A stretch of DNA of 64,000 nt from Eutreptiella sp. 'Long Island Sound 2002' (lineage: Eukaryota > Euglenozoa > Euglenophyceae > Eutreptiales > Eutreptiaceae): the NCBI GenBank assembly GCA_964036045.1, contig OZ038379.1, positions 119,041,206 through 119,105,205 on the forward strand. The letters are read 5' to 3'. The stretch's first letter is position 1. The number at the start of each line of letters is the position of its first letter. The notes beneath the pieces are model-generated. The model did not search any database. It worked only from the letters and a program-made list of their open reading frames with translations, and had not been told where the DNA came from. Shown in pieces: positions 29,562-41,704 of this stretch. Position numbers and translations under genes: made by a program.

Positions 29562-30150
29562 TCATGCCACCCTACACCTCAGGGCTGGGGCCTGTTGGGT
29601 CCTCCCAAAGGGAGGCCGTGGCCTGGGTTTCGCCTCCAGCGGGGGCCTGGGCATGGGTTTGGGCAGGTGGTTGGGCTGCGGGTTTGGCCGAGGGGTGCGC
29701 TGGGGCATCCTCCTCCAGGGGCTCGGGCTTAGGGGCCTGCTTAGCCTCAGGCTTGCGTCAGGGTTGGCTGGCTTGGGGGCCGGCTCAGCCGGCGGGTCAA
29801 CGTCCGGTTTGGGGTTAGACTTCTTTTTGGCCTTGGCGGCCTTCTTACCTGCAGGTACAGCCTTTTGCTGCTCCCAATGGGTCACTGCTGTAGCATGAGA
29901 GGCATACAACAGATGCCTCTTAACCCGAAACATCTCCTTTTCCTCTGAATGTTCCACCCACACTCTCCCCCCCCCCGCCCCCGCCACAAACGAGGTTACA
30001 ACCCCCGGGTAGACACCATCGGTATAGGGCACATACACCTGCTCACCAAGCAGGGGGTCAGGTGACCCATCCCCCTCCAAAGAGGGGGGCTCCTCCCGCC
30101 GCGGCCAAGCTGCAGCGCTCCGGGCGCAAGTTGGAGTGCATCCCTTAGTG
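29562..30150 (-). CDS. Exon with Tudor-like segment and Pro/Lys-rich tail
   Basis: A 190-codon minus-strand frame. Residues ~25-80 include GEQVYVPYTDGVYPGVVTSF, then RVWVEHSEEKEMFRVKRHLL, a beta-barrel pattern reminiscent of Tudor or other SH3-like chromatin readers. A lysine run (GKKAAKAKKKS) and a long Pro-rich tail follow. The frame is open through a possible acceptor near 30,150. It sits beside TATGAAC arrays and close to an oppositely oriented exon, so it belongs to that element. The fold assignment rests on pattern only and could be wrong; the coding call is stronger than the domain call. Confidence 0.45.
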
Positions 30151-30160
30151 GGAATCCATT

Positions 30161-31130
30161 TTGGGGGGGGTGTATGACCCAGGGCAGGAGGCCTCGCAGG
30201 AGGGGGCCGTGGAGGCCCTCACCATCACCCGCCCCATCAAGCCCCTTGCCCGGGCAGCCCTGGCCACCAACAGCACCACAGGCCCCACCGGCGTCCCCCC
30301 GGGCGCCCCTCCCAGCGCAGCGGCGAACGTGCGGACCGCCTTGGGCGCCATGGAGACCATCGTACCAGAGCCGGATTTCGAGGTATGTGCGTCCATAATT
30401 CGTTCATGATTCCGCGTTCATAATTGAGCAAACCCACACTGCCCGTTTATGAACCATGAACGCGATTTATGAACGTGTTTTATGAACGCAATTATGAATG
30501 GCACTGTCACAGGTCGTGGACGTGGAAGTGAACCCGGCGGACGTCGCGGGGCTCCGCATCGGGTACAAGTTGGGCACTGCGGAGTTCAGCATCTCCCTGT
30601 CCGCCCTGTAGCAGCTGCTAGTGCTCAACACCTAGCGGGGGTGTGCCATCGTGTCCGGGCTGCGGGAGTGGGAGCGCTCCCGCCGCCTGACGGACACGTG
30701 GGCGGCCAACACCCCCTGCTGGGCGGCCCTGGGGGACTTGGGGTGGGAGGGGTGTTGGGACGAGGACATCCTAATGTCCAGTTGTGGGATGAACCCCCCC
30801 AACGCGGCAAGCCCCCGCAGCGCCTCCCCAGCAAAGCCCGCCCCCGCCGAGAAACCCAAACCCCCTGCTGTGGCCGCCCCCAAACCCACGCAAAGCAAGA
30901 AGACCCACCCACCGAAGCGCAAGTCCTTCGAATCGGGCAGCAGCTCGTCGTCGCAACCCCGTTCCTCCCAGTGGAGGAAACAAAGCTCCCAATGGGAGCT
31001 CTACATCAAGCGCCCGCCCGGCCCCGAAAAAACTTTGGCCTGCGGCACATCTCCAGCCCCAATTGGTTCGGGGACGGGGGACAGGGGCTTTCCCGCCAGG
31101 GGCTTCCATGCCCATGCCCCCCCCCCCCGG
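30161..31130 (+). CDS. Two-exon element gene, plus strand
   Basis: Exon 1 (30,161-30,382) is an open frame ending TIVPEPDFE before a GTATGTG donor. The intron carries TATGAAC palindromes, and a CACAG acceptor at about 30,511 leads into exon 2 (VVDVEVNPADVAGLRIGYK). Exon 2 has UAG at 30,609 and 30,633 (SAL-QLLVLNT-RGCAIV) inside an otherwise continuous frame. A Trp-rich stretch follows (WAANTPCWAALGDLGWEG), then a Lys/Pro-rich nuclear-localisation-like tail (KKTHPPKRK). Function is unrecognised. Architecture (small folded domain plus basic tail) suggests a nuclear DNA-binding accessory protein. A single-base shift is possible in the C-run near 31,120. Confidence 0.45.
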
Positions 31131-31139
31131 CCCATACCG

Positions 31140-33060
31140 CTAAGCCCCCCCCTCCCCCTTGTTGCAGATGCGGTGCTGCAACATGCGCCGGAATGCCCCG
31201 CGCAGGGTGACGTAAGTCACCTCAGGGTTGAAAAAAGGGGGGCATCGGTGGAGTACCCGCTGTCCAACGCTCCTTGCGCCCAGGGGAGGGTCAGCACGAG
31301 GCGCCGGTTGGCCTTGCTGAGGCCCCAGGCATGGCTTGCCTCCCCGCGCAACCAGGGGGTCGCAACCGAAACCCCCTCTCCCCCTGCCCCCTCCCCCTCC
31401 ACTGCCATGTCCTCGACCTCGGCCTTGACCTCCTCGATGTCCTCTGCGGCCTCCTCCTCCTTCACCCCCCCCCCCCCCCCGCTGCCTCCTTCTTGTTCTT
31501 CTTGTCCTCCCTCTTCTTCTCCTTCTTCCTGTTCTTCTCCTCCTTCTTCTTCTCCTTCTTCCTCCTCTTCCTCTCTTGCTCCGAGGAGTCTGTTGCCTCC
31601 TCACTCGAGGAGTCGGCGGCGGGTCGGGAGGCGGAGGCGGGGTGAGCGGCGTGCGGACGGGGCTGGGCTTGAGGAGGGGGGGGAGCTTGAGGTGGAAGTG
31701 GAGGTGGAAGTGGAGCTTGAGGATGCGGAGGAGGCGGAGGCGCTGGAGCATGGGGTGCTAGTCGCTGCTCCTGTGGACATGGGGGACACTGTTCATTATT
31801 CGTTCATAAAAGCGGTTCATAATTCATGACTTCATAAATCAGTTCATAATTCATTTATGACGGCAGTTTCGGTTTTATGAACGCCGAATTATGAACGCAA
31901 TATGAACGCGACAGACAACGTACCACTAGGGCCAGCGCCGCCCTCTGGCTCTCCTCCACCAGCTTCCTCACCTCGGCGGCGTCCATGGATGGGCGAAGAA
32001 TAAGAAAGCTCGGTCGCAGAGGGCGCATGGGTGGTGGGTGCTTGGGGGGTAGTGCTCTGAAGTGAAGCGGCGGTGCACACCGCGGTGTGTGGGGTGTTGT
32101 AGTGAAGCAACGGCACGTCAAAGGTTAGAAACCACCATTCCCAAACCTGCTGCACGACCAGTGCTTCCCGTTCCACTGCACTCTTACCCAACCCCCACCC
32201 CTAGCACTATGCCCATTGTAACCCTTCTTCAAAATGTAATTTACGCTCTCCACAACGTCCCCTGACACAGCGGCCAATCCCACCCCACATGCATCCGCAC
32301 TCTGGAGCATGGTATCACAATCTTCTTCGAGGAGCAACAAATAGTGCGGCCCCGGCTCCCCGCAGCAATGTTCCCGAAACGCAGCAGCAACAGGTCAGCA
32401 CGAACGGCGCTGCACAACCGGACTCGGCGAGTACAAAGTGCATAGCAATGTTCGCAGCCCCACAACCGCTTGCCACGTGGGGTCCTCCTCGACGTATGCA
32501 AGTAGCGGCGCAATCCGCTCCCAGGCCCAAAACAGGTTGTGGGCCTCCTCACCGTCCGGGCGTTGTGCGCCCCGAAACGCACGTCACGCCGGTTGCGGTA
32601 CAAAATTTTCTGCACCTCCCCTGCAACCTTTAGGAAATGATTTCCCACCTCGGCCTCCAGGAAGGCCAAGAAGAGCCTCCTGAAGGCCATGCAACAGTGC
32701 AAAATGCACAAAAATACCCGGTTTCTGGCTATGACCAGCAGCGGCTCGCCGGTGCATCCTGCCGCATCCAAACTTTTGCGGGTCATCATATAGCGACGAT
32801 GATTGTTCGCATCTGACCGCGTTGTCCTCCGAGCAGCGATGCCATTCCGCTGCTTGGCCGTGTGGTCACGCACGGCCTCGTTGAAAATGGTCCCCACTTG
32901 GGGAGCCATGCTGATGCCCAGCCGCCGCCGGAGCCACGGCTGGTCCCCACCAAGGAGGACCGCTGCCGGCACCCAGCTGTTGCACCAGTAAAATTTTTTG
33001 CGGTCAATGATGGACGGCAGGAACTGTGTTAATAAAAGGTGTTCATAACTGGTGTTCATT
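31140..33060 (-). pseudogene. Transposase-like gene with TATGAAC introns
   Basis: The 5' exon (33,018-32,125) carries LLVIARNRVFLCILHCCMAF, LYRNRRDVRFGAH and, after a frame change, GLAAVSGDVVESVNYILKK. The VEsxN..lK pattern resembles the terminal acidic-residue block of several eukaryotic DDE transposases. ALVVQQVWEWWFLTFD follows in another frame, then ESQRAALALV before a GTACGTTG donor near 31,922. The TATGAAC intron ends at CCACAG near 31,790. The last exon is Pro-rich, then Ser/Glu and Lys-rich (SSEEATDSSEQERKRRKKE), ending in VTYVTLRGAFRRMLQ after a slip in a C/T run near 31,233. At least three homopolymer-associated frameshifts suggest a decayed or error-containing copy. Confidence 0.45.
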
Positions 33061-33170
33061 AAACACGTTCATAATTCATAAATGGGCAGCACGGCGTTTT
33101 ATGACGGCAATTCTCGAATTATGAACGCGCGAATTATGAACAACTTATGAACACGAAAATGCAGACTACA
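33030..33170. repeat. TATGAAC intron-type array
   Basis: About ten GTTCATAA/TTATGAAC half-sites in 140 bp, immediately upstream (minus strand) of the transposase-like exon and downstream of the reverse-transcriptase fragment. It fits an intron or 5' flank of the 31-33 kb gene. Confidence 0.5.
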
Positions 33171-33380
33171 AACCTGTAGCACCTGAGCCCAAATTTGGCC
33201 CAGGGCAACCATATCCTGGTCCCCTGTGACGGCCATGCCGATGACCCATAGGAAGGCGGGTGTGCGCGCCTTTAGCCATGGTTCAATAGCCCGACCGATA
33301 GCTGCGACCAACTGCCCTCGGCGCAAAGATACCCGTCACCCCGCACCACAAAGGTGAGGGGGCGGGTCGAGTCAATAGTT

Positions 33381-35754
33381 TCACGAACAAAACAATGCAA
33401 CAAGACAATGGCATATTGCTCCGTACCATCCCTCTAACGCCATTACTAGGCAATGACACAGGCTCTGCAGGAGGTTCAGCGGGCAGTTTTGCACCCAGTT
33501 GGGTCCCCACACGCAGAACATCCACCACCCTGCCATAGGCATGCACCCCACAGAAGGTCTGATGGCCCAAGTAAACCGCCCCAGAATTCGCTGGGCCTGT
33601 TTGCAGGTCATCGGAAGTACCGCAGCCCTAAGCCATAACCCTGCAAGCGCAATCCAGCCCAGAGAGTGGGGCTGGACGCCTCCACTGGTCCTGGAAAAGG
33701 AGAGCCACTTTCCTAACCACATGATCTCCTGTGTGGGTTCCAAAACGCTCTTCACACTTATAATGGCACCGGCACGTGTCAAAGCGTCGCAAAGCTTCGC
33801 CGAGGCCTCACGTACACGGGGTTTACTGTAACCGACCAGCAGAAAGTCATCTAAATAGTGCAAAACCAGCACGTTGGAGAAACCCAGAGAAGCCACGATA
33901 TACCCCAGCACTGTCTGGCACATAATAGGTGAATATTGCCAACCAAAAGGAAGGCAGTTAAAGCCGTACACATTGCCATCAATCTGCACTCGGAACGCAC
34001 CACGTAGGTGGGCCGGCAACCTGAGGGACCAGAAGGCATTTGTTAAATCGACATGACATGCAAACAACTCCTCCCCTGGACCTGCCTCGATTTTAAGGTC
34101 CTCCAAGGCCATCAGAAAGGGGTGGGGCAGCAACTTTAAATAGCCCCCCCCCCCCAAAGCCAATTGAGGTAAAAGCATGCTATGGACTTGAATTAAAAAG
34201 GCCAGATCTTCCACGGTAGGCACAGCAAAGCTAGTGGGTCTAAATGCATGCTCCTTATTGAACCTAACGAGGTGTACAATCATTCAAGCTTTCGAAGAAT
34301 TCTTTGGAGCTGGAAGAAGGTAGCCATTAGGCTTACCCCCTCCCTACCACAAACTCAGGACACCATCCCGCACCAAAGCCCGTGCCATAGTAAGGCCCTC
34401 TTCACTCATCTGTCGCATGGGCCCCACGTCCCGATTTGAAACTAACGAAAAATCTGATGGGGCCAGCGCGTCACAAATGAAGTCAGGGATGGGAATAGAT
34501 CCTACCTGTCCATTACCACGGTCCAGGACATCATGGCTCAGGCCGCCAAGTATGGGGAGTGGTGAGGTGGAATCCTTGAAGACGCAAACCCGGACTTCTG
34601 GCGTAAGGGAGACTAAGGCCACCAAAACCCTGTTATCAAAGCAGTTTACCGTCATATCAAAGGCCCCCCTGGCGCCACGCATGAGAAGTAAACGGATGCG
34701 GCCACGCAAAGGCGGGCGCAAGGCACTGGGAAGCTTGAGCCCCCCGGCAGCATTATCTATCCACGACAGGCCCCTTGGCGAGTCTAGCAGGAGCTCCACC
34801 GCCTGTAACCGCGGGCACGAGAAGTCCAGCAGAGCTTGCCGCTGCCCGTCGGACCTTACTTGCCATGTCCTTGGGGCTGCCCCTGACTGGTCTATGAGGT
34901 CTGTGGCTTCCCATTGTACTGGGACGCTGACGACCGGTGAACTTGGCTGAGATTCCTCCGCTCCGACTGGTTTCGGTCTCGGACTCATCAAGATCGATGT
35001 ACTGCATTCCTGAACCCCCGTCCTCTGTGGTTCCGGAAGCACCGCCCACGGGAGAAGGTCGCTGACCTGCATCTGGGAGGGCTGATCGATTTGCTGCGAC
35101 GGAGTGCGGTTCGGAGGAGGTCTCGGGGGGCGCCAGAGGAATTGTGCTCGCTTGTGCGGAGTGCGGGCCCCCAGTCTGGCCTTTTGATGGAGGATGGTTC
35201 CCCTTCCGAAGCACTCTTCGGCGTTTCGAAATTGCGGTGATCGGGGTTCAAACAATGGTTGGCACAACCCTGGGCTTTGCCGATCTAGGGGGTTCCTCAA
35301 TGTCTCCTACCGTGTCGGCGCAGGCAGTCCCCGTGGGTTTGCTGTCCCCTGGACGCTTGGAGGCCGAAGCTGGTGGAGGGATTTTGGGGGCGAATTCGCA
35401 GAGGTCTCGAAGAGATTTTGGCCAGAGCAACGCCAGATATGTCTGTTTCCATCGCCAACCTCCATCACTTGGCCAAGGCAGTCGCGCGGAATCCAGGTAC
35501 GCCGAGTCGTCCGGCGGAGTTGCGTAATAGTGGGCAGTTTTGAGACTTTCCCACCACGGGGGGGACGTCTCCTCGCTTCTGTACGCGACCCCCCCCCCTG
35601 TAGAAGTGGGCCGAAGGCCCCCAGTGGGGGGGGGGGGGGGGGGGCGATGGGGGGGGGGTTCAGGGAGGGGCGATGGGGGGGGGGCGGTCGGGAGGGTCAG
35701 TTGGGGGGGGGGTCCAGGTGGGGCGATTTGGGGTGGTGGGGGGGGGGGGGGCAC
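33381..35754 (-). pseudogene. DIRS/Ngaro-like retroelement 5' half with reverse transcriptase
   Basis: An N-terminal disordered region (35,600-34,950; CEFAPKIPPPASASKRP, then YIDLDESETETSRS) changes frame near 34,950 into PVQWEATDLIDQ...ALAPSDFSLVSN. The RT follows: KNSSKA-MIVHLVRFN (motif 1), FACHVDLTNAFWSLRL (motif A Asp), CLPFGWQYSPIMCQ (motif B), HYLDDFLLVGYS (motif C, YLDD) and MWLGKWLSF. The YLDDFLL form and the FGW block are typical of DIRS-type RTs. UAG at 34,344 could be Gln, but UGA at 34,284 sits where Arg is expected, so the copy is broken. The frame ends near 33,381 before RNase H and recombinase. Its 5' edge overlaps an inverted-repeat arm at 35,556-35,599. Confidence 0.65.
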
Positions 35755-35790
35755 AGGCTCCCGTTACCTCCCCTTGCCCTCCCTCTGGGG
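35556..35790. repeat. DIRS-like terminal repeat (arm 1) and poly-G tracts
   Basis: GGGGGGGACGTCTCCTCG, five divergent bases, then GTACGCGACCCCCCC is the reverse complement of 42,041-42,079. Long G runs follow to about 35,750. Inverted termini are characteristic of DIRS-type elements; this one lies just upstream of the RT fragment's 5' region. Confidence 0.6.
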
Positions 35791-38700
35791 TGAGAGCTAG
35801 GGCTAGGGTTAGGGCTAGGGTCACCGAGCTGGTGGAACCAGTCTTGGTTTTATAACCCTTTTTAGTGTCTAGGGTGGACCTACCAGGTTTAGCAGCAGCA
35901 GCAACAAGCAGCAGCAAGCAGCAGCAAGCAAGCAGCAGCACGCGCGAAATGGGGAAAAATCAGAACTCTGCCGTGGTGCTTCAGATTCCGGTGAAATTTT
36001 GGTGGATGATACCTATGGGTGTGAAGTACAAGCACACAAGGTTTGAGCAAGAAACTCAACGGTGGCGGCCGGGAACGGGATTCGCAAGTGGCGGACCTCA
36101 GTTTCAAAAACTGCAGTTTAGGGCGAAATACAGCCATTTTTGGGCCGAAAAAGCCCTGGAACACAGTCACAAAGGCAAAATGAAGGGAAACGGTGGGTAC
36201 CCTTCACCTGCGGCTTGACTTCCCCGTGTCAACGAGCTCTTTGCAGCCCTCTAACTCCATGATATGTCCCGGAAACGGCCCAAAAAGGCCCCCAAAAGCT
36301 CCAAATGCCGACAGCCACAAACCAAGAACAGGCCATATCTTGGGCTACATGGCTCGAAATGCGATTCCGAGGGCACCTACTCCACCCGCAACCCCGCACT
36401 TTATGTGGTTTCCAACCCTCGGAATTGCCCAAACGGACGCCTAGACCCCAATACCTAGGCCCACTAGGCTGCGGCAAGCTGCAAGCTCAAGCCCAAACAG
36501 GTGGATGCCGAAATGGGTCAACAGGGTCCAGTAGGGGCAAAAAGATGACTTTTCTCAAAAATGATCCTAGACCATGTGCGATGCTAAAACAAGTGTTTTT
36601 GGACCGTTTTGAGCTTGCGGTGGCCCATTTTGGTCCTCCGAAAATCCCAAAATGCCTTGAAAATGGGCTGTTTTGGGACCAAAAATGGGTCAAGAATGGG
36701 TCAAAAACGCATTTTTCGAAACCTCATCCAAGACCATTTGGGGTGCACAAGTGGGTGAAATGAGCCCATTTTGAGCCCATTTCGGGGCATTTTGGCCCCT
36801 CAAAAGTCCAAAAAGCCTTGAAAGTGGGCCCCGTGGTGATGGGGTTCACTTGCAAGCTGATTTCACTTTGTCAAAAGAGCCATCAATGCGTGAACCATTC
36901 TTCATGTCCCTCACCAGTCATAGCTGATGTTCCCTCCCCCACCAGCTCGGTCCCAATATTCAGTCTTGATTAGGGTTAGGGCTAGGGTCACCGAGCTGGT
37001 GGAACCAGTCTTGGTTTTATAACCCTTTTTAGTGTCTAGGGTGGACCTACCAGGTTTAGCAAGCAAGCAGCAAGCAAGCAGCAAGCAAGCAGCAAGCAGC
37101 AAGCAACAAGCAAGCAGCACGCGCGAAATGGGAAAAAATCAGAACTCCGTCGTGGTGCTTTGGATTGGAGTGAAATTTTGGTGCATGATACCTATGGGTG
37201 TGAAGTACAATCACACAAAGTTTGAGCAAGAAACTCAACGGTGGTGGCCGGCAACGGGATCCGCAAGTGGCGGACCTCAGTTTCAAAAACTGCACTTTAG
37301 GGCCAAAAATAGTCATTTTTGGGCCAAAAAAGCCCTGGAACACATTCAAAACGGCCAAACGAAGGGAAACGGTGGGTGCACTCCACGTGCGTCTTGACTT
37401 CCCCGTGTCAACGAGCTCTTTGCGGCCCTCTAGCTCCATGATATGTCTGAGAAACGGCCCAAAAAGGCCCCCAGAAGCTCCAAATGCCGACAGCCACAAA
37501 CCAAGAATAGGCCATATCTTTGGCTACATGGCTCAAAATGCAATTCCGAGGGCACCTACTCCACCCGCAACCCCCCGCTTTTTGTGGTTTCCGCCCCTCA
37601 GAATTGCCCAAACGGACGCCTAGGCTCCAATGCCTAGGCCCACTAGGCTGCAACAAGCTGCAAGCTCAAGCCCAAACACATGGGTGCCCAAATGGGTCAA
37701 CAGGGTCCAATAGGGGCAAAAAGATGACTTTTCTCAAAAATGATCCTACACCATGTGCGACGCTAAAACAAGTGTTTTTGGACCATTTTGAGCTTGTGGT
37801 GGCCCATTTTGGTCCTCCGAAAATCCCAAAATGCCTTGAAAATGGGCTGTTTTGGGACCAAAAATGGGTCAAAAATGGGTCAAAAACACAGTTTTCCAAA
37901 CCTCATCCTAGACCATTTGGGGTGCACCAACGGGTGAAATGAGCCCATTTTGAGCCCATTTTGGGGCATTTTGGCCCCTCAGAAGTCCAAAAGGCCTTGA
38001 AAGTGGGCCTCGTGGTGATGGGGTTCACTTGCAAGCTGATTTCACTTTTCAAGAGCCATCAATGTGTGAATCATTCTTGATGTCCCTCACCAGTCATAGC
38101 TAATGTCCCCCCCCCCCCCACCAGCTCGGTCCCAATATTCAATCTTGATTAGGGTTAGGGTTAGGGTCACCGAGCTGGTGGAACCAGTCTTGGTTTTATA
38201 ACCCTTTTTAGTGTCTAGGGTGGACCTGCCAGGTTTAGCAGCAGCAGCAGCAAGCAGCAGCAAGCAGCAGCAAGCAAGCAGCAGCACGCGCGAAATGGGG
38301 AAAAATCAGAATTCCGTCGTGGTGCTTCGGATTCGGCCGAAATTTTGGTGGATGATACCTATGGGTGTGAGGGACAACCCTACAAAGTATGAGCCAGAAA
38401 CTCAACGGTGGCGGCCGGGAACGGGTGTCGCAAGTGGCGGACCTCAGTTTCAAAAACTACAGTTTGGGGCCAAAACAGCCATTTTTGGGCCAAAAAAGCC
38501 CTAGAACCCATTCAAAACGGCCAAACAAAGGGAAACGGTGGGTACACTTCACGTGCGGCTTGACTTTCCTGTGTCAACGAGCTCTTTGCGGCCCTCTAAC
38601 TCCACCATATGTCCTTGAAACGGCCCAAAAAGACCCCAGAAGCCCCAAATTTTGTGCAGATTGGCCGGCAACAGCCACAAACCAAGAAAAGGCCATATCT

Positions 38701-40775
38701 TTGGCTACATGGTCCAAAACGCGATTCCGAGGGCACCTAGTCCACCCGCAACCCCCCACTTTTTGTGGTTTCCACCCCTCAGAATTGCCCAAACGAACGC
38801 CTAGACCCCCATACATAGCCCCAGCAGGCTGCGGCAAGCTGCAAGCTGAAGCCCAAACAGGTGGGTGCCCAAATGGGTCAACAGGGTCCAGTAGGGGCAA
38901 AAGGTGACTTTTTTCAAAAATGATCCTACACCATGTGCGACGCTAAAACAAGTGTTTTTGGACTGTTTTGAGCTTGTGGTGGCCCATTTTGGTCCTCCAA
39001 AAAACCCAAAATGCCTTGAAAATGGGCTGTTTTGGGACCAAAAATGGGTGAAAAATGGGTCAAAAACACATTTTTCCAAACCTCATCCTTGACCATTTGG
39101 GGTGCACCAACGGGTGAAATGAACCCATTTCGAGCCCATTTTGGGGGAATTTGGCCCCTCAGAAGTCCAAAAAAGCCTTGAAAGTGGGCCTCCTGGTGAT
39201 GGGGATCACTTGCAAGCTGATTCCACTCTATCAACGGCCTTCAATGTGTGACTCATTGGTGTAAGCTCAAGCCCAAACAGGTGGGTGCCCAAATGGGTCA
39301 ACAGGGTCCAGTAGGGGCAAAAAATGACTTTTTTCAAAATTGATCCTACACCATGTGTGATGCTAAAACAAGTGTTTTTGGACTGTTTTGAGCTGGTGGT
39401 GGCCCTTTTGGGTCCTCTTAAAATCCCAAAATGCCTTGAAAATGGGCTGTTTTGGGACCAAAAATGGGTGAAAAATGGGTCAAAAACGCATTTTTCCAAA
39501 CCTCATCCTAGACCATTTGGGGTGCACAAACGGGTCAAATGAGTCCATTTTGAGCCCATTTTGGGGCATTTTGGCCCCTCAAAAGTCCAAAAAGCCTTGA
39601 AAGTGGGCCTCGTGGTGATGGGGTTCACTTGCAACCTGATTTCACTTCGTCAAGAGCCATCAATGTGTGAATCATTCTTGATGTCCCTCACCATTCATAT
39701 CTAATGTTCCCTCCCCCACCAGCTCGGTCCCAATATTCACTCTTGATTAGGGTTAGGGTTAGGGTCACCGAGCTGGTGGAACCAGTCTTGGTTTTATAAC
39801 CCTTTTTAGTGTCTAGGGTGGACCTACCAGGTTTAGCAAGCAAGCAGCAAGCAAGCAGCAAGCAGCAAGCAACAAGCAACACGCGCGAAATGGGAAAAAA
39901 TCAGAACTCCGTCGTGGTGCTTTGGATTGGAGTGAAATTTTGGTGGATGATACCTATGGGTGTGAAGTACAATCACACAAAGTTTGAGCAGGAAACTTGA
40001 CAGTGGTGGGCGGGAACGGGATTCGCAAGTGGCGGACCTCAGTTTCAAAAACTGCAGTTTAGGGCCAAAACCGCCATTTTTCGGCCAAAAAAGCCCTAGA
40101 ACACATTCAAAACGGCCAAACGAAGGGAAACGGTGGCTACAATGCATGTGCGGCTTGACTTCCCCGTGTCAACGAGCTCTTTGCCGCCCTCTAACTCCAT
40201 GATATGTCCAGGAAACGGCCTAAAAAGGCCCCGGTAAGCTCCAAATGCCGACAGCCACAAACCAAGAATAGGCCATATCTTTGGCTACATGGCTCAAAAT
40301 GCGATTCCGAGGGCACCTATTCCACCCGCAACCCCCCACTTTTTGTGGTTTCCACCCCTCGGAATTGCCCAAACGAACGCCTAGACCCCCATACATAGCC
40401 CCAGCAGGCTGCGGCAAGCTGCAAGCTGAAGCCCAAACAGGTGGGTGCCCAAATGGGTCAACAGGGTCCAGTAGGGGCAAAAAGATGACTTTTCTCAAAA
40501 ATGATCCTAGACCATGTGCGACGCTAAAACAAGTGTTTTTGGACCGTTTTGAGCTTGTGGTGGCCCGTTTTGGTACTCCGAAAATCCCAAAATGCCTTGA
40601 AACTGGGTTGTTTTGGGACCAAAAATGGGTCAAAAATGGGTCAAAAACGCATTTTTCGAAACCTCATCCTAGACCATTTGGGGTGCACAAACGGGTGAAA
40701 TAGGCCCATTTTGAGCCCATTTTGGGGGCATTTTGGCCCCTCAGAAGTCCAAAAAGCCTTGAACGTGGGCCTCGT
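35790..40775. repeat. Tandem ~1.17-kb repeat, four units
   Basis: The anchor GGGTCACCGAGCTGGTGG starts at 35,818, 36,985, 38,164 and 39,762, giving spacings of 1,167, 1,179 and 1,598 bp. The third unit contains an extra ~400-bp internal duplication (38,850-39,230 and 39,265-39,640). Each unit starts with AGGGTTAGGG-type words, then a variable GCAGCAGCAAGCA microsatellite, then AT-rich unique sequence. Unit 4 breaks off near 40,775, but the unit tail reappears at 41,735-41,800. Several frames of 60-170 codons repeat in register on both strands, with no splice signals or domains, so I treat them as non-coding. Confidence 0.8.
36940..37005. repeat. Junction hairpin with TTAGGG-type loop
   Basis: CCACCAGCTCGGT and ACCGAGCTGGTGG form a perfect 13-bp inverted repeat around a loop containing GATTAGGGTTAGGGCTAGGG. 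The same structure occurs at about 38,117-38,185 and 39,716-39,783. At 41,757 only the left arm is present, and at 35,820 only the right. Confidence 0.75.
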
Positions 40776-41296
40776 GGCACCCCGTAATGCGTGAAACAAG
40801 GAACATGCAACACTTGACAGGCACACAATAGCCGGATAGAGACATCAATTTTTTGGTACAGGTATGTGGCAGGAAGTACAATGCATTGTACATATGCATC
40901 GATTTGCTCATAACAAGAGAAAGAGGAACGGGATCGCGGTGAAGCGAAAGCCGAGCGCAGACGTCAACACGAAACTTGGGGAGCACATTCATTCCGAGTG
41001 GAGTACGGGGTTAGGTTGCTCGCTTCAAGGTTAGGATGAACGTGGTCCAAAACAACACAACGTATGCAGTAAGCTAAGGGCGACGTGGGGGGCTGGAAAA
41101 AAAATTCACGCGAATTTTTTTCCAACTCACGTGGCACAAATTAATGGGATATGGCGGAATGGCACAAAGCGAAATTCAAAATACGGTCAAAAAGGTACCG
41201 GCCACGTCGGGCATTGATTGATTGCGGTGAAATGGACAGGCACATTGGAGGTAATTGATGGGATCACGATGAAGCGAAAGCCAAATACCAAAACAT
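40776..41296. other. No supported gene
   Basis: Unique AT-richer sequence interrupts the last tandem unit. GATCGCGGTGAAGCGAAAGCC near 40,932 is echoed by GATCACGATGAAGCGAAAGCC near 41,263, hinting at a short direct duplication. I see no convincing frame. Confidence 0.45.
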
Positions 41297-41704
41297 TCAA
41301 AGTTAGGACGTTGGATAGAGGATCAACCTCTAGTTGCTCGGATTAGGGCGTATTTTTTTGGTGACATGGTCGTCTTCACAAGGCGTGGCACTACCAGTGT
41401 CCCAAGATCGCAAGGAGATACTAAAGCGAGGCCAAATTGGAAGGCTGTGCTTTTTAGATGCGTCAAAAGCATAAATACCACAATGCTTGAGGTAGATTGT
41501 GGAGTTGTCCCATTGTAAGGGAATAGGGTCACCAAAGTGAATAAGGAAAGTGTGCTTCGTGACAAAGCAGTCGTCATCAACGTGCGGACGCGCAGCTGCT
41601 GAAGGCGAAAGGAAGACATTGCGAAAAATGACGTTTGCGGGGCAAAGCCGCATGCGGTTCAGCAGTGTAGCCATACTCGGTTGGGGTGGTTGATTTGGTC
41701 CTCC
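41297..41704 (-). CDS. Putative 2-oxoglutarate/Fe(II) oxygenase exon
   Basis: The minus-strand exon follows a CCTACAG acceptor near 41,705 and runs about 135 codons to UGA at 41,297 (UAG at 41,330 and UAA at 41,303 read through under the altered code). It shows the double-stranded beta-helix residue pattern: HxD in ARPHVDDDCF, then TFLIHFGDPIPLQW, TIYLKHCGIYAFDAS, the distal His in KKHSLP, and the 2OG-binding Arg in WPRFSISLRSW. This ordering matches AlkB/TET-like small oxygenases that hydroxylate nucleic-acid bases or proteins. The upstream sequence is the tandem-repeat tail, so the 5' exon is missing or lies across the repeats. The motif order is visible; the substrate is unknown. Confidence 0.5.

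Noticed and set aside
35790-35830. A true chromosome end at the TTAGGG-like words
   Set aside because: Only a few degenerate units occur per junction, inside hairpins, with long sequence on both sides.
35865-40703. Recurring 60-170-codon frames in the tandem units
   Set aside because: They repeat because the DNA repeats. They lack splice signals, domains or frame-preserving substitutions, and occur on both strands.
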